Source: Solea solea (Eukaryota > Chordata > Actinopteri > Pleuronectiformes > Soleidae). From it: a stretch of 64,000 bases of DNA. The position numbers and the translations under genes are program-made. The stretch covers positions 27,529,865-27,593,864 of the forward strand of contig NC_081141.1 in the NCBI RefSeq assembly GCF_958295425.1. The letters run 5' to 3'. This document shows, in pieces, positions 58,212 through 64,000 of this stretch; position 1 is the stretch's first letter; every line of letters starts with the position of its first letter. The notes under the pieces were generated by a model, which ran no database searches, was not told the origin of the DNA, and saw nothing but the letters and a program-made list of their open reading frames with translations.

Positions 58212-59034
58212 AGGCTACAATAACGCTATAGATGGTAGACAGAGTCCTGACTGTGTCGGACATCAGTGCACTTCCTTCCTGCTGTCTGCTTTCACCTTCA
58301 GCTCCACTCCCCGAATCGATTGACAGGGAAAAGTTACCTTTTAAAGACGACCTATCAGTTGTTTCCCTTTGTACTAACATTTCCCAATTTAGTGGTCTTG
58401 ACATGATGTAGAAAGGTCAGCTCTAAAAATACCATTGATTGAAATTCCTCTCAGTTTAATGGCCCGGGCGAATTGACTGTTATATCCTACAGGGTTTTTT
58501 TTTTTTGACGTACAAAAGAAAGGCTTTATCTGTGTCTTAAAGAAATCTGTAACAGTTTTGGTATGTTTCATCATCTAATCCTCCCCGAGTCTCTTGTCTG
58601 CCTTCTTCTAATCTGAAGATGACCCACTGTTCTCATTAAACTGTCAGACTGAGCGGCAAGCACTGAAAATAGAGGCGTGATTCTCGTCGGCTGTGGTTCA
58701 GTGGTTGAGCCGGTCAGCTGGAAATAATACGTCCCTGGCACAAACACCTCACCTCCCCATTACGTCTGACGGATTTCAATAAGCTATTTGCGGTAAACGG
58801 CAACGACGCAAACACAAAAAAGCTTCTCATCTCTGTGTTTTCTTGAACGCGAAGTTTAAGAAAAAGCTTGGACTAAAATCAACAAGGAAGTCGGTCAAAA
58901 TACACTGACTTATGACCACAGCATGAGATTATTTAACGGAGGCCAATTTAAGAGTGAACTACTAAAAAAGAGACACTAAACGATTTTGATCAATATCGCA
59001 AATTTTAGTCGCTAGCATTAAACTGTCCAAGTCC

Positions 59035-59170
59035 AAGTTTCGGCTTATATTTTTCCTGAAGTGGTAATAGACGTTCTGTGTTTTTGAGACAAGTAGATGT
59101 GCTGTGTGAATGAGTGAGTGAATGGGTGTGAATGAGTGCATTGGGACGAGAAAGTCGTTGAACAAAGGTT
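59035..59170 (+). repeat. SINE-like fragment
   Basis: GTGCTGTGTGAATGAGTGAG and GAATGGGTGTGAATGAGTG match the middle of fish tRNA-type SINEs. A similar block occurs at 39775-39810 (GCTGTGTGAATGTGTGACTG, then GAATGGGTGAATGGCAAAAG). Head and tail are worn. Confidence 0.4.
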
Positions 59171-59536
59171 TTAGGGACCGCATTTGCTTTGATGTGACAA
59201 AAACAAATTACAAATGACTTTTGGAAGCGAAATACTGTAAGTGAAGAAAGTTTTTTAAGAAGAGTAAAACGAAATATAAATAAATCACATTCAGACCCAA
59301 CACTGACTTTTAAAATTGAACAATTGGCACAAAAAAGAAAGTTGAAAGATTTTTTAATATAAAAGATAAATAGAAACAAATTGTGGAAGGGGACAGAACA
59401 ATCTGATCGTTGATTGTTTTTCTGTTGCTGCTTTTGTGTTGTTTTCTCTCTTCCTCTTATTCCGTCACATCTATGTCCTGTATTGATATTTGTCATATTT
59501 TTTTACTACATTGTAAACGCAAACTTGGTGAACAAA

Positions 59537-59587
59537 ACTTGTAGATTTGTAGATTTCTCTCTTGAAGAAATCTACAAATCTACAAGT
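59537..59587. repeat. Perfect 22-bp inverted repeat with 7-base loop
   Basis: The left arm at 59537-59558 begins ACTTGTAGATTTGTAG and ends ATTTCT. The right arm at 59566-59587 is its exact reverse complement, and the loop is CTCTTGA. The arm itself holds a TGTAGATT direct repeat. Confidence 0.95.
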
Positions 59588-59636
59588 CCAGTTGATCCTG
59601 ATTCAGTCTTTTGGATCAGTATGACCTGGATGGGGA

Positions 59637-59870
59637 TAACATGGTGGAGCAGTGGCTGGCCTTGTTGCCTCACAGCAAGAAGGTCACCAGTTTGGATCCT
59701 CGACCAGCTTCCTCCCATCGTCCAAAAACATTCAGATTAGGTTTAATGGACGCGACTTGTCCAAGATGTGACTCCTCTTTTGGGACCGGCTCCAGCTGCC
59801 CGTGTGCCTCACGTGCAAGATAAAGCAGTAGAAAAATTAATGAATGAATGAATGAATGAATGAATGAATG
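59637..59870 (+). repeat. Teleost GGATAAAGCGG-type retroposon copy with (AATG)n tail
   Basis: ATGGTGGAGCAGTGGCTGGC, TTGCCTCACAGCAAGAAGG, CTTCCTCCCATCGTCCAAAA and GATAAAGCAGTAGAAAAA follow the family order, ending in seven or more AATG units (59838-59868). A perfect 22-bp hairpin lies 50 bp upstream (59537-59587). Confidence 0.7.
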
Positions 59871-60024
59871 ACCTCATTTATACAGGTAGAGCTTACACTT
59901 TGTTTACATGCACGATGCTGAGTGCAGCTGCTCTTGACCTCATTTTAGAAGCGAGTGTTGCTTATTTTAACTGCAGCAGTGATAGAAGACGCTGTCTCTG
60001 TCCCGAGGTCTCCACTCTGTCTGT

Positions 60025-60190
60025 GTGTGGACATGTATTTCTACCTTTGTGAGGACATTTGTGGCTGGTCCTCAGGGTAAAGACTTGGTTTTAGGGTTAG
60101 GGTTAGGGCACTTGTTGTTATGGTTCCAGTTAAGGTAAGGGGTTAGGGATTGCATTGAGGGTCCTCACAACAATGCTGCACAAACTTGAG
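60025..60190. repeat. GTGAGGACATTTGTGGCTGG-type repeat with TTAGGG units
   Basis: GTGAGGACATTTGTGGCTGG, TCCTCAGGGTAAAGACTTGG, three near-perfect TTAGGG units at 60092-60107 and GGGTCCTCACAAC form a known fish repeat related to 44278-44545. The telomere-like run belongs to this family. Confidence 0.55.
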
Positions 60191-60450
60191 ACTGTGCCTG
60201 AATCTGTGTCAGCTCACAGGACAAAGAGGTATTTTTTCTCTTCCCTGAATGTGTGAATATGTCTGAGTGTAACAAACAAACACTTGAACGCATGTAGACG
60301 TCTGGAGGTCACCAGTTTCAGACTTTCAACGCTGTCCCTCAAGAAGAAATCTGTCAGACTATTGAATTATTTCTTTGTCTTATGTCTCTGTGCTTTATTT
60401 TGTCTACTGTTAATTAACTAAAATAAAGAACCATCATTGTCATCGATGAG

Positions 60451-60900
60451 TTCAGGGCCACAACGAATGACTATTTTCGATTCATTTCTGTATTATTTCT
60501 TGATGAATCAATTTTTTTCTTCGATAGAAAATAGATTTTTACCAAAAGCCGTTTCTGGGAATGATGTGTTTGTTTATTTGTTGCTCAAAATCAAAACTGA
60601 ATCTTGGCGAGCAAGTTATGCACTAGGAAAATAATGTAATTTTTGTCAAACTAATGGAACAGCCACGTATCTGGTCTGATCTGATGGAGGAGACGTTGAA
60701 GTGACATTTACCGTCAAAAATGAGTGAAAATAGAAGAAATTATTTGGTGTAAATTCTTAAAATCAGCTCAATCAAGAACAAAACGACCCAAAAATGGACA
60801 TTTCTTCATTATATGATAAATATTCACATTTAAGAAGCCAAAAAATCCAATTAACTCAAAACAAACCAGATTAAATAAAACTAATATTTGGTTATTAACA
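60451..60900. repeat. ATCGATTA-type dispersed element, copy 7 (degenerate)
   Basis: It starts TTCAGGGCCACAACGAATGA. It later carries ATATTCACATTTAAGAAGCC near 60820-60840. The middle is heavily diverged or carries unrelated sequence, so the right boundary is uncertain. Confidence 0.45.
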
Positions 60901-60999
60901 TTCCAAGTATGGAAATTTGACAATTTATGTCCAATGGTTCAAAAAAAGTGAACTTTAAAGTATTTATGTCAAATAAATGGAGTATTTTTCTTCTTCCAA

Positions 61000-61570
61000 T
61001 TTCATGCCACAATTTAAAAATACCAGTTATTTGTTGGTGCTTTTCTCATGTAATTCTGTGATTGGCTCTGTGACGTGGCAGCGCCTGCACTGATGTGTCC
61101 AGACTCCATCAGCTGCCACCACTTCACTCTTATTATACCGTAAAATTTCACACTGAAGTGGAAAATTGAGCACAAATCACAGCGCTCGCCACCGGTGGAT
61201 GAATAATCTGTGTGGATCTAAAGTGAAAATGCCTGCGTTGATAAATGTCATCAGCACTGTACATGTGCTATGAAACTGTGGTCACTGAGATCATGAGTGA
61301 CCCTGACGGTGTTTGTTTCATTCCTGTCCAAACACTGAGAAATACTGGTGTATTAACTCTTCATTTTTCAAAGCAGATTATTTCATTGAGAAATCACAAG
61401 ATATTATTTACAAAATAAATAAATAAATACATTTTATCCAGAAGTTCCTTCCAAAAAAAATCAACTAAAATGTAAATGTCTGTAAATGCAGATTAGTTTG
61501 TGTGGAAATGTTATTTTTATCATTACTCGCTGCTTTGTGTCACTTACTCTTTGTCACTTTATTATCACAT
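61000..61570. other. No gene seen
   Basis: Non-coding AT-rich DNA before the pentanucleotide array. Confidence 0.5.
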
Positions 61571-61576
61571 AATGGC

Positions 61577-61694
61577 AGAATAAAATAAAATAAAATAAAA
61601 TAAAATAAAATAAAATAAAATAAAATAAAATAAAATAAAATAAAATAAAATAAAATAAAATAAAATAAAATAAAATAAAATAAAATAAAATAAA
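61577..61694. repeat. (TAAAA)n pentanucleotide array, about 23 units
   Basis: An essentially perfect run of AATAA/TAAAA units about 118 bp long. The minus-strand open frame of repeating FYFIL residues across it is a by-product. Confidence 0.95.
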
Positions 61695-62377
61695 AATGCA
61701 TGTAGGCTAATTGTGAGATTAGCTGCAGGTTACGCACAGTATATGTGCGACGTAAAAGTAATCGGGCACAGAATACGATAAGTATTTACGACATACCATC
61801 TGCAAACACTACACCAGGGTGTTTTTATGTTTACATTATGGGATGGATTAACATGAGGGTTTTGTGCTCGGAGGCCTCATCCAGGAGAGTCTTCCTTCAG
61901 TGAAACAGCACATATATGGAACAGAATAAAACAATGTCCATTCTTCAGACTTCCCTCTCTCCATGTGGCGCTGATGCATCAAAAACCCGGGTGAAAAATT
62001 TAAAAAAGACTTTTATGTTATTGATACCGTCAGCATTATTTATAAATAATAATACAGAATATAGTTTCTATGTTAGTGAATGACAGTGTTTGAGCGTTGG
62101 CAGAAGTGTGCGCTCGACTGTTCCCGTATATTTCTGTTGTTTGTGTTTCTGGAGCGAGTTGCCGTAACAAACCCAGTGTCTCCATCACTTTGGTGGCAAA
62201 AAGTATCGAGTGGCTTGTAAATGTGGAACATCCCGTGGGGATAAAAGCATAATTTCTTCAAAGGGAAATGCTGAAAATCCATAAACAAACAGGCAGTGAG
62301 AGCAGCACCGCCTGAAAGCTTCATCTATTGGAAGATTACTGTAAGTGGCCTCCGGGGAGATTGTAAAACAGATGAGG

Positions 62378-62402
62378 TGTCTCTCTCTCTCTCTCTCTCT
62401 GT
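62378..62402. repeat. (TC)11 microsatellite
   Basis: Perfect TC run. Confidence 0.9.
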
Positions 62403-62599
62403 CTCACTCTCGCGTGCATGCAGATGTGACACGTGCTATGCTCGTGGACTTTCAATGAGAGGTTAGACCAGGCAAACCCCGAGCGTCACTCTGGTTGTGT
62501 AATGTAACAAACTGCCACTAAAGTCCTTAAACTTGGAATAAATGTTTCAGTTTAACAGGTGAAATACGAACAACAACACGTGTGAGCAGGTGTCTCACG

Positions 62600-62780
62600 T
62601 GTGCAGAGTCCTCAGAGTGTCTCGCCACCCATCAGCCATGTTGGTAACACCTTCATCCAGCTATTTCAAGCCCGTCTAAATGAATGAGAATGGAGCCATA
62701 ACTTCATTTTTGAAGTTACTGTGGTGTAAAAACTACATTTCTGGTCAAATACATTTTACATAAGTTGATTTTGGCCATGA
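62600..62780. repeat. Possible dispersed repeat
   Basis: CATCAGCCATGTTGGTAACA, TGAATGAGAATGGAGCCATA, ACTTCATTTTTGAAG resemble the same fish repeat group as 26670-27240. Weak evidence. Confidence 0.3.
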
Positions 62781-63198
62781 ACTCAACAAAAGGCTCATCC
62801 AGAAAATATCAAATTGAACTTACTACAGTGTATATGATCTTTGAGAAAGTGTTTTCTGCTTTCTGCAGTCTCACAGCCTTTTTTCCACCACAGGAAGTAA
62901 AAATAAGTCATTGAGTGACTTCACTATTTGAATGTATTTGTTTATTTGTGAGGGTCTGGTTGGCAAGTATGCGTGGTGAAGTAAATACACACAAAAAACC
63001 CTCATACAACAACGTGAAATGTGCTTTGAAGAGCACAGTTTGGTGTGTTGAAGTGGGTATGAGTTATTGACACGTTTAGTGTGTCTACATGTTTGGAGAG
63101 TGAGACGGAAGACACCAAAACACAATTAACACATTGTTTTACTCTCCGCAGGGACTTAAGAGTGATAGTTTTGTAGCAGGAAGGTATAGGAAAAATAA

Positions 63199-63282
63199 AG
63201 TAGGTAGGTAGGTACCAAGTGAGGTAGGAAGGAAGGAAAAATAAGGTAGGTAGGACAGAAGGTAGGTAGGTAGGTAGGTTCA
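63199..63282. repeat. GTAG/GAAG degenerate tetranucleotide array
   Basis: GTAGGTAGGTA, GGAAGGAAGG and GTAGGTAGGTAGGTAGG units. Confidence 0.85.
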
Positions 63283-64000
63283 AATAATATTGAGCCTGCA
63301 TCGCATGATAATTTGGTTCTTAAATTAAACAAAGAAAACCAAAGAGTAGAATCTTTCTAATAGAAGACGGCGTTTGTCTTTAGTACTAATCTTTATCCTC
63401 ATGTTTTATAGATCTGTCCACGTCGGTTTAGACCTGTGTGGATGTTTCATGTTTTCAGTTGAGTCAGATAAAGCCGCAGTGTCCAGCCACCGATAGATTT
63501 CCATGAACAGCTGTGCATCCTTCCATGATGGATGGACTTGTACATCAATGCTTGTGGCTCCTCTGAGATTCTCTTTACTCCTCCAAGCAGAAAAAACACA
63601 CACCTTGAGGGAAGCCTTCAAGATGGAGGGTTTGAATGATTTCTGGGTCAAATGATTAGTGAGGAAAGGATCCAACAAAAGGGAATTGGTACACAACCGA
63701 AGACCTGTGATCAATGTGGAATCACTTTTGGTATTAAAACCGAAAACAGAGTCAAGATCACAAATGTGAGGACAGTGAGCCGTAATATTTGATTTTATTA
63801 TAATTCTATGATGTTTTGGTTATTAAAAAAGTTGTAATTCCTCTGTTCCACCACAAGAGGCCAATCTGAGCAGGTCTAGCTAGATTAAATGAGGCGAACC
63901 ATTTACTCTCCATTCTGCATTTTCGGTTGATTTGACAGCATTTAAACTGTGGCCTTTCCCGTAAAAACAGATTTGTACGCAGTAGTAGTAGAACAGCCAC

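Larger units (their letters stand above)
61700..64000. other. No gene seen outside listed repeats
   Basis: Non-coding DNA with a TC tract, a possible repeat at 62600 and the GTAG array at 63199. Minus-strand frames at 63406-63714 and 63806-64000 have no recognised domain, and the last runs off the window. Confidence 0.45.

Noticed and set aside
60092..60107. TTAGGG units, possible interstitial telomere
   Set aside because: Only three units, and they are an internal part of a fish repeat also seen at 44278.
61540..61737. Minus-strand frame of repeated FYFIL residues
   Set aside because: It is the translation of the (TAAAA)n array.
1..64000. CRISPR arrays, operons or other bacterial or phage systems
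   Set aside because: No spaced identical repeats, no dense ORFs and clear vertebrate repeat content.

Overview
The window looks like vertebrate, most likely ray-finned fish (teleost), nuclear DNA. The base composition is AT-rich, microsatellites are dense, no long open reading frame exists, and the dispersed repeats are types I know from fish genomes. These include Tc1/mariner ends of the Sleeping Beauty kind, LINE reverse-transcriptase fragments, hAT-like miniature elements, and a retroposon whose tail reads GGATAAAGCGG...ATGGATGG. No species can be named from the sequence alone.

Only one coding segment is well supported. On the minus strand, 46502 down to 46415 is a first coding exon of 29 codons that reads as a signal peptide. 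It ends in a strong splice donor (AG|GTAAGA) and leaves a phase-1 intron, as is usual in genes for secreted or membrane proteins with extracellular modules. It lies in the only CpG-rich, GC-rich block of the window (about 45840-46880), which probably holds the 5' UTR and promoter. The gene would run toward lower coordinates, so 1-46414 may be largely or wholly a very long first intron. I found no convincing second exon, and I could not name the gene.

Layout: 1-9400 is non-coding with simple repeats and one ATCGATTA-type element. 9400-13000 holds a deleted Tc1/mariner copy and a LINE fragment. 13000-23000 is mostly unique sequence with several blocks that could be conserved non-coding elements. 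23400-24430 holds repeats and one exon-like open segment. 24500-32300 carries several retroposons and a small hAT-like element. 34000-45200 is dense in nested and dispersed repeats. 45840-47000 is the presumed 5' end of the gene. 47000-64000 is upstream, non-coding sequence with repeats, a second LINE fragment, a diverged tandem array and a long pentanucleotide array.

The most notable structures are the signal-peptide exon with a large overlapping upstream ORF, a perfect 22-bp-arm hairpin at 59537-59587, a foldback repeat at 36379-36693, a retroposon split by a second element at 38065-38545, and CTCF-like motifs, two of them inside apparent repeats. Repeat-family statements rest on recognition from memory, without a database search.
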